From contig JBAWZV010000005.1 in the NCBI GenBank assembly GCA_037142875.1, forward strand, positions 62,001-126,000: 64,000 nucleotides of DNA. Reading direction: 5' to 3'. This DNA comes from PALSA-600 sp037142875 (lineage in GTDB: Bacteria > Actinomycetota > Thermoleophilia > Gaiellales > Gaiellaceae). Under the pieces are notes generated by a model that saw only the letters and a list, made by a program, of their open reading frames with translations, was not told the origin of the DNA and did no database searches. This document shows, one piece after another, positions 40,982-50,581 of this stretch. A program made the translations under genes and the position numbers. The first letter of the stretch is position 1. Each line of letters starts with the position of its first letter.

Positions 40982-42264
40982 ATCAGGAACGGCAGCTCGG
41001 CGATCGCGCCGACCGCGAGGAGCGCAGCCAGACCGATCCAGGCGCGGCCCCGGAGGCGGTCGAGCGCGTACCCGAACCCGAGAGCCCAGCTCGCAGCGGT
41101 GGTGAGCAGGTAGGTCGCCTTGATCGTGTCGCCGTCTGGCACCGGGTAGGAGACGGTGAAGTAGAGGAGCCCGAGGAGACCGACGGCCGGTAGGAGCGCG
41201 ACTGCGAGCCGCGACGGTGTCCGCAGCGAGCCGGCGAGCAGCGCGATCCACCCGACGATCGCCAGGAGCGTCGGCAGGATCCCGACGACCGACTGAACCT
41301 GCAACCGGTGTCGCTCGGCTGCAGACGGCACCGGGGTCGCCGGGCCGTGGTTCCATGTCCAGACGCCGAGCCAGTCACCCCAGACACCCGCGTAGAGCTC
41401 GGGCCAGAAGCGGTTTGCGAAGTGAGGGACGTACGGCGCCGTGACGATCTGAGGAATCCCCGGCGCGACGAAGAACGCTGCCGGCTGCCGATCCCAGAGC
41501 GGCTTTGGCTTGCCGGTCGCCGTCTGCGCAAGCGGGGTCACAGGCCGCGGAAAGAGCGGCGAGCCGTACTTGACCGTCTGGTGGATGTACCACGGCAGCG
41601 GAATGAGAAGCGCGACCGCGAGGACGGGGATGAGGTCGCGGAAGCGTCGTGCGACGAGGAAGGCGATCACCGTCACAGCAACAGTCCAGAGCGCGAAGGC
41701 GCGGACGAGCTGCCCGGCACCGAGAGCTACGCCGAGCGCCCAGACGAAGCGGCGGTCGCTGAACGACCTGACCCCGGCCCAGAGCGCGAGCGTCGAGCAG
41801 AAGAAGGAGAGCGACTCGGGGTGGAACATCGTGGCCGCGATCGTCGCCACCGGCAGGAAGGCGACGAACGCTCCGGCGCCGAGCGCGATCCGTTCGTGGC
41901 CGGGCCAGAGCTCACGCGCGATCCGCGCGACGAGCAACACCGAGCCGAGCAGGAAGAGGACGTTCACTGCCATCCCGGCCCGGTGGCGGTCGCCGACGCC
42001 GATGCCGCCGGCGATCCAGTCGGCCGTCCCGGCGACGGCGTAGTAGCCGGGCGGCGTGTAGTAGGAGCCCGCGCCGGCGGGCAGGTGGTACGCCGAACCG
42101 ACCGGCAGGTGGAGCCCCGGGATCAGCTTGTCGGCGTACGGAATGTTGTCCGGCGCGTCGTAGCTGCGCCCGGGCGGGTAGTGCGCGACGTTCCAGAGCC
42201 CGATCGCGGCGACGAGCGCGCAGAGCGCCGTCAGCGCGAGGTCAGTCCGTCTGCTTCCAGCCAC
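40975..42264 (-). CDS. Polytopic membrane protein, glycosyltransferase-like, 429 aa
   Basis: GTG 42264 gives MAGSRRTDLALTALCALVAA directly at the first membrane helix; TTG 42291 would add nine residues. About eleven hydrophobic segments follow. The first loop (PDNIPYADKLIPGLHLP, GSYYTPPGYYAVAGTADW) has the Asp/Pro/Tyr-rich character of GT39/GT83 or DUF2142-like proteins. IPLPWYIHQTVKYGSPLFPR is a later conserved-looking loop. Exact family uncertain. Its start overlaps the phosphoglycosyltransferase gene upstream by 23 nt. Confidence 0.72.
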   Translation of the reverse strand: MAGSRRTDLALTALCALVAAIGLWNVAHYPPGRSYDAPDNIPYADKLIPGLHLPVGSAYHLPAGAGSYYTPPGYYAVAGTADWIAGGIGVGDRHRAGMAVNVLFLLGSVLLVARIARELWPGHERIALGAGAFVAFLPVATIAATMFHPESLSFFCSTLALWAGVRSFSDRRFVWALGVALGAGQLVRAFALWTVAVTVIAFLVARRFRDLIPVLAVALLIPLPWYIHQTVKYGSPLFPRPVTPLAQTATGKPKPLWDRQPAAFFVAPGIPQIVTAPYVPHFANRFWPELYAGVWGDWLGVWTWNHGPATPVPSAAERHRLQVQSVVGILPTLLAIVGWIALLAGSLRTPSRLAVALLPAVGLLGLLYFTVSYPVPDGDTIKATYLLTTAASWALGFGYALDRLRGRAWIGLAALLAVGAIAELPFLIY

Positions 42265-42823
42265 CGGTCTCGCCCTTGTAGGTTCCGCCAAAGAGTGCGA
42301 GCGGCGTCCGCAGCAGGATCTTCAGGTCGAGACGCGGCGACCGGTGACTCACGTACCAGAGGTCGAGCTCGATGCGCTCGGCCCACGGCAACGTCGCACG
42401 GCCGTGGATCTGCGCCCACCCCGTGATCCCCGGCCGGACGTCGAGCCGATGGAGCTGACGCTCGTCGTAGCGGTCGACCTGGTACCGGAGCGTCGGCCGG
42501 GGGCCGATCAGCGACATGTCGCCACGAACGACGTTCCACAGCTGCGGCAGCTCGTCGAGCGAGAGCCGCCGCAACGTGCGGCCGGCGCGCGTGATGCGCG
42601 AGTCGCCCTTGTCGACCGCGAAGCCCGCCCCGATCTTCTCGGCGCCCACGACCATCGTCCGCAGCTTGAGCAGCTCGAAGTCCTTGCCGTCCATCCCGAC
42701 CCGCACCTGACGGTAGAGCACAGGTCCGCCATCGAGCTTGACGGCGATCGCCGAGAGCGCGAGGAGCGGGCTTGCAACGACGAGGCCCGCTCCGGCGATC
42801 GCGATGTCGAGCGCGCGGTTCAC
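42242..42823 (-). CDS. Short (monotopic) polyprenyl-phosphate phosphoglycosyltransferase, 193 aa
   Basis: NRALDIAIAGAGLVVASPLL is the single re-entrant hydrophobic helix of PglC/WecP-like enzymes, with none of the extra membrane helices of the 480-residue homologue at 11021. LKLRTMVVGAEK, LSLDELPQLWNVVRGDMSL (catalytic Asp-Glu), IGPRPTL and PGITGWAQIHGRATLPW are all present. It starts a second lipid-linked glycan. GTG 42823 overlaps the stop of the GT2 gene upstream (GTGA). Confidence 0.9.
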   Translation of the reverse strand: MNRALDIAIAGAGLVVASPLLALSAIAVKLDGGPVLYRQVRVGMDGKDFELLKLRTMVVGAEKIGAGFAVDKGDSRITRAGRTLRRLSLDELPQLWNVVRGDMSLIGPRPTLRYQVDRYDERQLHRLDVRPGITGWAQIHGRATLPWAERIELDLWYVSHRSPRLDLKILLRTPLALFGGTYKGETGGWKQTD

Positions 42824-43917
42824 GCGTCGCCGTCGGTCGCCTCGCGGGGCGGCGTCCAGGTCGCAGGGACGCCACGACGGAGGTAGTTCCAGAGCGCCAC
42901 GACCGTCGCTGCGCTCACGAGGGCGTAGTACCGGGCGATCCCCACGCCGGCGACGGCGGCCCCGACGAGGCCCACCTGCGCGGCCAGCGCGAGGTCGTAG
43001 ATCCACCCGTGCGCAATCAGAGCGACCGTCGCGCCGAACAGGACGATGTGGAGCAGCCCGCTTGCGTAGCGAAGATGCCGGTGGGAGAGCAGCGCGAGCA
43101 GGTACCCGAGGGGCTGGCGGCGGAGCATCTTCCCGCGCAGGACGATCAGCCAGCAGTGCTCGAACATCCGCACCTTGCGCCGGTACTCGGTCTCGTTCGA
43201 CGGCGTCGGCTTCTCGAGCGCGACGGCCTTCGGCGCGTAGAGCGCCCGCCGACCGCGTTGCACCATCAGGTACGGCAGCGAGAGGTCGTGGCCGAAGCGC
43301 GGGTCGACCTCGGCGTAGTCGGTGCGTCGCACGGCGTAGATCGAGCCATTCCCGCCGGTCACCGAGGAGAGCTTCGACTCGGCCGCACGGACTGCCATCT
43401 CGTACCGCCAGTAGATGCCTTCGCGGTTGGAGCCGTCGGGGGCGAGCAGGCGGAGCTGCCCGCAGACGAAGGCGACGCGCGGGTCGGCGAAGGGTTTGAC
43501 GAGCTCGCGGAGCGCAGAGGGCTCCCAGGTCGCGTTGGCGTCCGAGAACGCCACAACCTCCGAGTCGGTCTGAGTCACGGCGCGGTCCTGCGCAGCGACC
43601 TTCCCGCCCCGGGGATTGCGCACGACGCGCACGCCTGCTGCCTGCGCGATCTCCTCGGTGCGATCGGTCGAGGCGTCGCTCGTGACGACGATCTCGAGCC
43701 GGTCGACTGGGTAGTCGAGGTTGCGCAGGTTCTCGATGCGGCGCAGGATCACCGGCTCCTCGTTGTGCGCGGCGACGACGACCGTCACCGTCGGCAGCAC
43801 CTCACCCTCTGGACGCGCGCCCTTCCCGCGGGCGAGCGCGATCACGACTGCCGGGTAGGCGACGTGGGTCCACACAAGCGCGGCCGTCGCGGCCCAGAAC
43901 AGAGTCGTCGCGATCAA
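42820..43917 (-). CDS. GT2 family membrane glycosyltransferase (ExoA/cellulose-synthase-like), 365 aa
   Basis: TTG 43917 overlaps the stop of the GT4 gene (TTGA). One N-terminal membrane helix (TTLFWAATAALVWTHVAYP) precedes VTVVVAAHNEEPVILRRIEN. IVVTSDASTDRT and VVAFSDANATWEP form nucleotide and metal sites; RKVRMFEHCWLIVLRG is the processive-type end of the catalytic domain. Two or three membrane helices finish the protein. It could add sugars while threading or delivering them to the membrane. Confidence 0.88.
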   Translation of the reverse strand: MIATTLFWAATAALVWTHVAYPAVVIALARGKGARPEGEVLPTVTVVVAAHNEEPVILRRIENLRNLDYPVDRLEIVVTSDASTDRTEEIAQAAGVRVVRNPRGGKVAAQDRAVTQTDSEVVAFSDANATWEPSALRELVKPFADPRVAFVCGQLRLLAPDGSNREGIYWRYEMAVRAAESKLSSVTGGNGSIYAVRRTDYAEVDPRFGHDLSLPYLMVQRGRRALYAPKAVALEKPTPSNETEYRRKVRMFEHCWLIVLRGKMLRRQPLGYLLALLSHRHLRYASGLLHIVLFGATVALIAHGWIYDLALAAQVGLVGAAVAGVGIARYYALVSAATVVALWNYLRRGVPATWTPPREATDGDA

Positions 43918-45128
43918 CGAGACCTGATGGTACGCGCGGCGGGCTGCTTTCTCGCGAGGAGCTCCCGGTAGAGATGGTCGATGTCGCCGACGAGGCGCGG
44001 GATCGCGTAGCGCGGCAGGACGTGCTCTCGACCGGCTTCGCCGAAGCGGCGCCGAAGCTCCGGATCGGCAGCGAGTCGCCCGAGCCGATCGGCCAGGCCG
44101 GCGATGTCGTGTGCGGGGACAAGGAAGCCGAACGCGCCGTCGCTGACCACGTCCGAGACGCCCCCCACGTCGGTCGCGACGACAGGCCTGCCTGCGGCGA
44201 GCGCCTCGATCAACGACACGGGCGTGCCCTCGTTTGCCGAGGTCAGCGCGACGATGTCGCAGGCGGCGTAGATGCGGCCGACGTCGTCGCGGAACCCCGC
44301 GAAGCGGGTGTGGTCGGCGAGCCCGAGCTCGGCCGCGAGCGCCTGCAGGCCTCCGAGGAGCGGACCGTCACCGACGAGTACCACCGCTGCATCGACGCCC
44401 GAGGCGCGAAGCATGGCGACGCCGCGCAGGAGATCGTCGGCGCACTTGATCTCGGTCATGCGGCCAACCCAGCCGATCAGCACCTGGGCGTCCGGGATGC
44501 CGAGCTCGGCGCGAACCTCGTCGCGCGCACCGGCGCCCGTCTGGATCCGGCCGGAGAGGTCGAGGCCAAGCCGCACGACGGTGATCTTCTCGGGATGCGC
44601 CACCCGCAGCGCGACGAGGTCGTCGCGCACCTCCGGGCTGACGGCGATCAGCGCGTCGCTGGCAGCCGCGAGGCGCCGCTCGACCTGGACGTAGGCGGCG
44701 GTCTTTACCCTGCCGAAGTACCCGCGCAGGACGTGTCCGTGGTAGGTGTGAACGATCACGGGCGGTCGCGCCCGACCCGCCAGGAGCGCGGCGCTCCGCC
44801 CGACGGCACCGGCCTTGGCGGTGTGGGTGTGGAGGATGTGCGGACGGAACTCACTGATCAGCGAGCGGATCCGCCGGACGGCCGAGGCGTCGAGAAATGG
44901 CGAGACCTCGCGTTGCAACTCGGGGAGGTAGAGCGGCTCGACACCAAGGTTCTCGGCGACGTACTCCATCGACCCCTCGCCTCCACCCACGTGCCCGGCG
45001 ACGAGCTTCGTCTCGTAGCCGATCTGACCAAGCTCCTTGCTGAGGTAGGAGACATGGAGGGCCGGCCCGCCGACGTTGAGGCGCGCGATCAGGCGAAGAA
45101 TGCGGATGGGCTCACCGGTACCGGGCAC
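43914..45128 (-). CDS. GT4 family glycosyltransferase (EpsF/WbpX-like), 404 aa
   Basis: RILRLIARLNVGGPALHVSYLS is a strong GT4 entry. HTHTAKAGAVGRSAALL, VIVHTYHGHVLRGYF and RRLAAASDALIAVSPEVRDD are hallmarks of the capsule/O-antigen enzymes resembling WbpX. NEGTPVSLIEALAAG gives EX7E and ATDVGGVSDVVSD follows. It leads a minus-strand operon with GT2, the short phosphoglycosyltransferase and a membrane protein, so it probably adds an early sugar of that glycan. TAGGCT lies 6 nt before GTG 45128. Confidence 0.9.
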   Translation of the reverse strand: MPGTGEPIRILRLIARLNVGGPALHVSYLSKELGQIGYETKLVAGHVGGGEGSMEYVAENLGVEPLYLPELQREVSPFLDASAVRRIRSLISEFRPHILHTHTAKAGAVGRSAALLAGRARPPVIVHTYHGHVLRGYFGRVKTAAYVQVERRLAAASDALIAVSPEVRDDLVALRVAHPEKITVVRLGLDLSGRIQTGAGARDEVRAELGIPDAQVLIGWVGRMTEIKCADDLLRGVAMLRASGVDAAVVLVGDGPLLGGLQALAAELGLADHTRFAGFRDDVGRIYAACDIVALTSANEGTPVSLIEALAAGRPVVATDVGGVSDVVSDGAFGFLVPAHDIAGLADRLGRLAADPELRRRFGEAGREHVLPRYAIPRLVGDIDHLYRELLARKQPAARTIRSR

Positions 45129-45134
45129 AGGCCC

Positions 45135-45140
45135 AGCCTA
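45135..45140 (-). promoter_or_regulatory. TAGGCT -10 box, leaderless start at 45128
   Basis: On the minus strand TAGGCT ends 6 nt before GTG 45128, in the 36-bp gap after the next GT gene. Confidence 0.5.
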
Positions 45141-45164
45141 AACGCTCACCGGAGCGGGTCGGCT

Positions 45165-46175
45165 CTAGTCGCGTAGCGCCGTGGCATAGGCGTCGCGAAG
45201 CGCTCGGGCGGAAGCCTCGGGTGAGAGCGTGACGGTCGCCCACGAGCGGGCAGCTGCACCGAGTCGTTCTCGCAGCGCCGCGTCGTCGAGGAGCGTCACG
45301 ATGGCCGCCCGAAGGGCGACAGCGTCACCGACCGGTACAAGCACGCCCGTCTCACCGTCGACGACGGCGTCGGCGATCCCACCCGTCGCCGTTGCGACGA
45401 CCGCCCGACCGCTCGCCATCGCCTCGCGCACCGTCATCCCGTAGCCCTCCCGGCGCGACGGCACGCACACGACAGCGGCCTCGGCGTAGTACGGGCCGAG
45501 CCGGTCGTGGGGGACGAACCCGACCGCGTCGGGCACGCGCGCAGCGAGCGGACCGTCGCCGACGATCACGCGCGGAAGCCCCTCGGTCGCCTCAACGAAG
45601 TCGAGGATCCCCTTCTCCTCGCTCAGTCGGCCGACGAAGAGAACGTGCGGCGGCTCGGCAGACGGCGGAACGTCAGCCGGGATCTCGACCCCGCTCGGGA
45701 TCACGGCGACACGGTGTGCGCCGAGGTCTATCGCGGCGGCGGCCAGGTAGGCCGAGGCGGCGACCACCGTCCTCGCCCGCCGTAGAAGCGGGCGGGCAAA
45801 CCACGGGGCGCGCCGGGCAAGCTCGACGTCGGTTCCCCAGACCTGGATGACAAAAGGCTTGCCCGTGGCGAGCGCGGCCACCGCGGAGGGGATCCAGTGC
45901 GCATGCACGACGTCGGCATCGCGGGAGGCGCGACGCGCGGCCCGGGCGAAGCTCGCGAGGAACGCTGGCAGGAGCAGCACCAGCCAGGGGCGCGCCCGGA
46001 GGTTCTGCACGATGCCGCCGCCGTAGGCGATCCCGAAGTGACGGAAGTCGGCTGGCGAGACGACGACAACCTCGACACCTGCGACGCGGAGATGGCCCAC
46101 CTGCTCCGCGACGAACACCCCTGCGACGTCGTCGGACGACCGCGGATACGACGTCGTCAGGACGCAGACGCGCAC
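45165..46175 (-). CDS. GT4 family glycosyltransferase, 336 aa
   Basis: CVLTTSYPRSSDDVAGVFVAEQV is typical of GT4 enzymes acting on surface polysaccharides. VVHAHWIPSAVAALATGKPF and VIQVWGTDVELARR mark the acceptor domain. RREGYGMTVREAMASG is EX7E, followed by VVATATGGIADAV. The start lies 1 nt after the stop of the polymerase/ligase gene upstream, so it is co-transcribed with it. Confidence 0.9.
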   Translation of the reverse strand: MRVCVLTTSYPRSSDDVAGVFVAEQVGHLRVAGVEVVVVSPADFRHFGIAYGGGIVQNLRARPWLVLLLPAFLASFARAARRASRDADVVHAHWIPSAVAALATGKPFVIQVWGTDVELARRAPWFARPLLRRARTVVAASAYLAAAAIDLGAHRVAVIPSGVEIPADVPPSAEPPHVLFVGRLSEEKGILDFVEATEGLPRVIVGDGPLAARVPDAVGFVPHDRLGPYYAEAAVVCVPSRREGYGMTVREAMASGRAVVATATGGIADAVVDGETGVLVPVGDAVALRAAIVTLLDDAALRERLGAAARSWATVTLSPEASARALRDAYATALRD

Positions 46176-46176
46176 G

Positions 46177-47490
46177 TCACGCAGGCGCCGTGGCCGGCCG
46201 GCGAGCGAAGACGAGCGGCACGGCCAACGCGAGCGCGAGGAACGCGTAGAAGTAATAGAACTGCATCGTCAGGTAGAAGAAGTTCGACGCCATCGTGCCG
46301 GCGAGCGCAGCCGTCCAGCCCCACGCGAGCGGGCGAACACGCGCCCCGAGCGGATCGCCCGCCTGGGTGAGTGCCCGGCCGAGCGCGCGGGTGAGCCGCA
46401 GACGCACGAAGACCCAGATCAGGAACGCCCCGAACACCGTTGCGCCGACGAGGCCGGTCTCCACGAGGAGCGACACGTAGAACGAGTGCGGCCCCCAGTT
46501 CGACTTGCCGGTGACGAGCTGGTAGTAGACCGAGAAGTTGTTCAGGCCGAGCCCGAAGAGCGGGTGGCTGTGGAGGATCTGCGGCACGAAGCTGTAGACC
46601 TCGAAGTGCGCCGACTGAGAGCCACCGCTTGTCTGCACGCGAGAGCGCAGAACGACCTCGAAGTAGTGCAGCCTCGAGAGAATCACGGTGCCGAGCACGA
46701 CCGTCGCACCCGCGAGCGGCAGGAGCAGCGCCCGCGACCTCAGGTACCCGCGGTAGGGCAGGCCGAGGATCAGCGCACCGACGCCGAGGCCAAGTAGCCC
46801 GCTGCGGGAGAGCGTCGCGAGCTCGACGATCAGGAGAAACCCGATCAGCACCGCGAGGCGGCTCTTGAGCCGATGGGTGCGCTCGAGGCGAAGGTAGAGC
46901 GGGGCGAGGATCAGCAGGGGGACGATCAGCATCACCCCGAGGTGGTTCGGGTCGCCCGTGAGCGCGTTCGGCCTGAACACCGACGAGCCCGAGACCGCGC
47001 CGTAGATGTTGATCTGGCTGGCGCCGCCGGTGAGCGGCGAGATGAGCTGGGAGTCGAGGTTGCCGCCGGCCTCGGCGACGAGCAGCTGCGCCACGCCGTA
47101 GAGCGCGTTGAAGGCGAGGCCGCCGCAGAAGAAGCCGAGCGAGCGCCAGTAGTAGCCCTGGCCCCGTCGCCACAGCCAGGAGACGGCGAACGCCAGGAAG
47201 ACGAAGTGGATCGCGAACTTGACGAGCCCCTTCACGAACTGCGTCAGCGCGGCAGCAGTGTCGAGGTTGTAGAAGCCGATCAGATCGACCAGCACGAACG
47301 CAGCGAAGAAGCCGAGCAGGATCGCGCTCGTCCGGGGCACCCGGGGCCGCATCAGGACGCCGTAGGAGACCAGGAAGCAGAGCGCGAGGATGTCCGCGAG
47401 GTTGATCGTGCCGGCGAGGTTCCAGTGCACCTTCTCGAAGGTGCAGCAGGCGAGCGTCGCCAGGAAGAAGAAGCTCGTCAGGCGCCTCAT
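46177..47490 (-). CDS. O-antigen polymerase/ligase (Wzy/WaaL-like), 437 aa
   Basis: ATG 47490 overlaps the GT gene upstream (ATGA); a much longer open frame lies over that gene and is rejected. About eleven hydrophobic segments. GDPNHLGVMLIVPLLIL, ATLSRSGLLGLGVGALIL and HSHPLFGLGLNNFSVYYQ with SFYVSLLVETGLVG are the conserved strings of PF04932 proteins. It is the second such gene in the window, so a second polymer or a separate ligase is likely. Confidence 0.88.
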   Translation of the reverse strand: MRRLTSFFFLATLACCTFEKVHWNLAGTINLADILALCFLVSYGVLMRPRVPRTSAILLGFFAAFVLVDLIGFYNLDTAAALTQFVKGLVKFAIHFVFLAFAVSWLWRRGQGYYWRSLGFFCGGLAFNALYGVAQLLVAEAGGNLDSQLISPLTGGASQINIYGAVSGSSVFRPNALTGDPNHLGVMLIVPLLILAPLYLRLERTHRLKSRLAVLIGFLLIVELATLSRSGLLGLGVGALILGLPYRGYLRSRALLLPLAGATVVLGTVILSRLHYFEVVLRSRVQTSGGSQSAHFEVYSFVPQILHSHPLFGLGLNNFSVYYQLVTGKSNWGPHSFYVSLLVETGLVGATVFGAFLIWVFVRLRLTRALGRALTQAGDPLGARVRPLAWGWTAALAGTMASNFFYLTMQFYYFYAFLALALAVPLVFARRPATAPA

Positions 47491-48734
47491 CGGGCAGCCT
47501 CGACGCGATGGAGGACGTCGGCGAGATCCTGGATCCGGGCGCGGCGGGAGACCTTCGCCTTCCACTCGTCGGTGAGCGGCGTCGCCGGGAGGTCGCCGGA
47601 CCGCCAGCGGTCGCGCAGCGCGGTCAGCTCGCGGACCATGCCGTCGATGTCGTCGGGTGCGACGACGACGCCCGCGCCGCTCTCCCGCAGCAGATCGGCA
47701 GCGGCTCCGTCGGGTGGGACGACCGCAAGGATCGGCCGCTCGGCGGCCAGGTACTCGAAGACCTTGCCCGACAGCACGCCGCGGCCACGACCCCCCGCCT
47801 CCGGGATCAGGAGCAGGAGCGCGTCGGAGTCGCGCTGGAGCTCGAGCGCCTTGCGGTGCGGGGCGTACGGGATCAGCTCGATCCGATCCGAGATGCCCTT
47901 TGCCCACTCGCGGTCGGTCGAGCGGAAGTCGCCGACGAACCGCGCCGTCACGCCGTCGACGCGCGAGAGCGCGGTCAGGAACGGTCTCGGGTCGCGCTTG
48001 CCGAAGAACGAGCCGGCGTGCGTGATCCGGAAGGTGTCGCCGCGGTTGTACTCCAGCCCGGAGAAGTCGTCGAAATCGGAGCCGTTTGCGATCGTCACGA
48101 CGGGCCCGCGCGGCGCGCGCTCGTTCATCTCGGCCGCAATCGCGTCGGACACGGTCACGACGGCGTCGGCGTACTGCGAGACGACCCTCGCTACGCCGTG
48201 GTGGCCCTGCTCCTTGATCCGTACGAGGAGCCGCCCGGCGTCTCGGTGCGGGTGCGCGACGAGCGAGTCGCGGAGGTCGGCGACCCAGCGCACACCGGTC
48301 GCCCGTTTGACCGCGGCGCCGACGAGGTGCACCGATCCGGGCGGCGAGGTCGTCACGACGACGTCGATCCCTTCCTGCCGGACGATGCGGATCGCCGCCG
48401 GGATTGCCGTCAGGTTCCAGCTCACGTTCTCGTCGGGGACGAGCAGCCGCCGGCCGAAGAGGCTCATCTGCCGCGTGTAGCGGTCGAGGCCGGTCGTCCC
48501 GTGGAGCTCCTCGGCGGGCTTGCGGCCCTTCGGGCCGATGAAGCGCGTCCGGTGCACCCAGGCGAGCGTCGGCATCGGCAGATCGTCGTCGCGGTGGACC
48601 CACTTCGGATCGTCCGGCGCCAGCACGTGCGTCTCGATCCCAAGCTCGGGAAGGTGCGTCGCAAACTTCAGCGGCCGCTGGACCCCGCCACCCCCTGCCG
48701 GCGGGAAGTACAGCGTGACAATCAGGACCTTCAC
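47487..48734 (-). CDS. GT-B glycosyltransferase (GT4-like), 415 aa
   Basis: VKVLIVTLYFPPAGGGGVQRPLKF is the N-terminal strand and glycine loop; GTG 48734 there overlaps the upstream stop (GTGA). VWTSPP-type VVVTTSPPGSVHLVGAAVK and RWVADLRDSLVAHP are seen in WcaI/WsaF-like GTs. RGVLSGKVFEYLAAERPIL replaces the usual EX7E first glutamate with Gly, a common variant where KVFEYLA carries the donor-site Glu. Likely transfers a deoxysugar. An in-frame extension to 48821 overlaps the upstream gene and is not used. Confidence 0.86.
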   Translation of the reverse strand: MKVLIVTLYFPPAGGGGVQRPLKFATHLPELGIETHVLAPDDPKWVHRDDDLPMPTLAWVHRTRFIGPKGRKPAEELHGTTGLDRYTRQMSLFGRRLLVPDENVSWNLTAIPAAIRIVRQEGIDVVVTTSPPGSVHLVGAAVKRATGVRWVADLRDSLVAHPHRDAGRLLVRIKEQGHHGVARVVSQYADAVVTVSDAIAAEMNERAPRGPVVTIANGSDFDDFSGLEYNRGDTFRITHAGSFFGKRDPRPFLTALSRVDGVTARFVGDFRSTDREWAKGISDRIELIPYAPHRKALELQRDSDALLLLIPEAGGRGRGVLSGKVFEYLAAERPILAVVPPDGAAADLLRESGAGVVVAPDDIDGMVRELTALRDRWRSGDLPATPLTDEWKAKVSRRARIQDLADVLHRVEAAR

Positions 48735-50581
48735 GACGTCAGACGATAGAGGCGCCCGCCCTCCACGGCCCAGGTTGCCCCATACCGCTGCGCAATCGTG
48801 GGGTCGTGGCTGCGCAGCCACAACGCAACCGCATCGATCCGCTCCTGCGGCTGGTTCGCGCGGGTATCGGCCACGTGCTCCTTCGGGGCTGCGACGACGT
48901 AGACGGGAGCAAGCGCGAGAATCTCGTAGCTCGTCGCGGGCGCTGCGATCACCACAGCCCGGTCGGGCAGGGCCTGCACCTGGGCGATGAGGTCGGCCGA
49001 GAGCGCGTTCGGATCTGTCGTCACGCGCGGCGTCCAGTGAGTGAAGCCGTGCCAGGCGACTGGGGCCACGAAGAGGACAGCGGCGATCGCTCCCCTGCCA
49101 AAGCGCTCGCGCGGCGGGACGCGCGTAAACAGCAGCCCCGCAGCGAGTGCGAGCACACCGCCGAGGAACGCGACCCAGGTCACGATCGCGGGGCCACCCT
49201 CACGCAGGCCGTAGGAGAAGTCGCCGGGCCAGCGCTGCTCGAGCGCGATCCCCGCGACGAGCGCCACCGGAATGGCGACCCTGAACCGGCAGAGCAGCGC
49301 GAGCCCTCCCGCGAAGACGAAGGGAAGCGGTGCGAACCCCGCGGCACGGCGCGCCTGAGAGAGTGAGACGGCGTCGGCGAAGTGAACGAAGGCCTGGGGC
49401 ACGAGCATCACGCCGAGCACCGCGACGGTGCCGCCGAGCACGAAGGCTCCCCATCGACTCCGGGCGGCAATCCCGGCGAGCGGCACGAGCACGAGCGCCG
49501 CGACAGCGACTGCGCCCGTCCTCCCCATCACCTCGGCGGCGAGCCGGTAGTGGTGGATCGACGTCACGCTGAGCTCGCCGGCGTAGTGGCGAAGCGCGCG
49601 CGCCTGCTCAGCAGGCCCGGGGTTGTGTGCGATCGTCTCGTCGACGATCGGCTTCAGCCACACCACCGCGAGACCCGTGGGGATGAGCGCCGCGGCGAGA
49701 GCCGCAAGCGAGCGCCGCCACTCCGGTAGGCGGACAACGGCGTAGGCCGAGAGCGGCAGGAGCGCGAAGAGCGCGTAGGTCGGATGAACGAGCGCAAGCG
49801 CACCGAAGACGGCGACGAGCGCCGCCAGTTCGCCCCTCTTTCCGGATGCCGCGAAGCGGAAGAAGAGCGCGTAGGCAGCGGGGACGAGCAGCTGGCGCGA
49901 CCCGGTCGCCGGGAGCGCGAGCGACGTGTACGCGCCGCCGTTCCCGGCCGCGAAGCAGAAGACGGCAAGTGACCCGGCGAGCACGGCGACCCCTGCCGCT
50001 GACGCGCCGAACACCGCGACACCCGCCTCCCACGCAACGGCGCAGGCGATCGGCGCGAGCACCGCCGCCTCGTGGCCGACGACGAGCGACGGGTCGAGAC
50101 CCGCGACCTTCGCGATGAGCGCGAGGAACCCGTGCCAGAGCGGGAACGCGTAGCCGGGGTGCAGGCCACCGTCGTGGAACTCGTTGACGGTGCGCAGGTG
50201 GAGATCGCCGAGATCAACGAGCTTCCGCACGCGTGCGAGGTGGAAGAGCCCGTCCCCGGTTACCGGCCCGGCGACATGCCAGAGCGCGATCCCGAGCAGG
50301 AGCCCGACGGCGAGCACGGTGCCGTGCCCCGCGACGAGCGTGAAGGGCTGCGGCCGACGGTGGCCGCGAAGGAGCGCGATCACGCCGATCGCGCCGAGCA
50401 CGACGAGGGCGAGCGAGATCGTCCCGTGCACCACGAACACCACCGTCCAGGCCGCGAAGATGGCGGCGAAGGCCCAGGCGAGCGTCGCGGAGGTGCTGCG
50501 CTGGCCGAACGCTCGCGCGATCAGGAAGCCTGGAGCGAGGACGACCGCGGTGGCGGCGGCGAGGCGCAGGTACTCGGTCAT
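48731..50581 (-). CDS. Large polytopic membrane protein, 616 aa
   Basis: MTEYLRLAAATAVVLAPGFL starts a protein with about fifteen hydrophobic segments and an exported C-terminal stretch of about 90 residues (HWTPRVTTDPNALSADLIAQ onward). The loop GPVTGDGLFHLARVRKLVDL with FHDGGLHPGYAFPLWHG resembles the first loop of GT39-like or DUF6541-like membrane proteins. A lipid-sugar-dependent transferase is plausible but unproven. It is flanked by GT genes with 4-nt overlaps on both sides. Confidence 0.72.
   Translation of the reverse strand: MTEYLRLAAATAVVLAPGFLIARAFGQRSTSATLAWAFAAIFAAWTVVFVVHGTISLALVVLGAIGVIALLRGHRRPQPFTLVAGHGTVLAVGLLLGIALWHVAGPVTGDGLFHLARVRKLVDLGDLHLRTVNEFHDGGLHPGYAFPLWHGFLALIAKVAGLDPSLVVGHEAAVLAPIACAVAWEAGVAVFGASAAGVAVLAGSLAVFCFAAGNGGAYTSLALPATGSRQLLVPAAYALFFRFAASGKRGELAALVAVFGALALVHPTYALFALLPLSAYAVVRLPEWRRSLAALAAALIPTGLAVVWLKPIVDETIAHNPGPAEQARALRHYAGELSVTSIHHYRLAAEVMGRTGAVAVAALVLVPLAGIAARSRWGAFVLGGTVAVLGVMLVPQAFVHFADAVSLSQARRAAGFAPLPFVFAGGLALLCRFRVAIPVALVAGIALEQRWPGDFSYGLREGGPAIVTWVAFLGGVLALAAGLLFTRVPPRERFGRGAIAAVLFVAPVAWHGFTHWTPRVTTDPNALSADLIAQVQALPDRAVVIAAPATSYEILALAPVYVVAAPKEHVADTRANQPQERIDAVALWLRSHDPTIAQRYGATWAVEGGRLYRLTS

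Noticed and set aside
43974..45176. Open 400-codon plus-strand frame
   Set aside because: It mirrors the GT4 gene at 43914-45128, which has clear motifs; the plus-strand product has none.
46873..48480. Open 535-codon plus-strand frame
   Set aside because: It lies antisense to the polymerase/ligase and GT genes, is rich in Arg, Ala and Glu in the low-complexity way of a high-GC shadow frame, and shows no domain.
47491..48603. In-frame extension upstream of the polymerase/ligase
   Set aside because: It runs through the GT-B gene in another frame and has no membrane segments.
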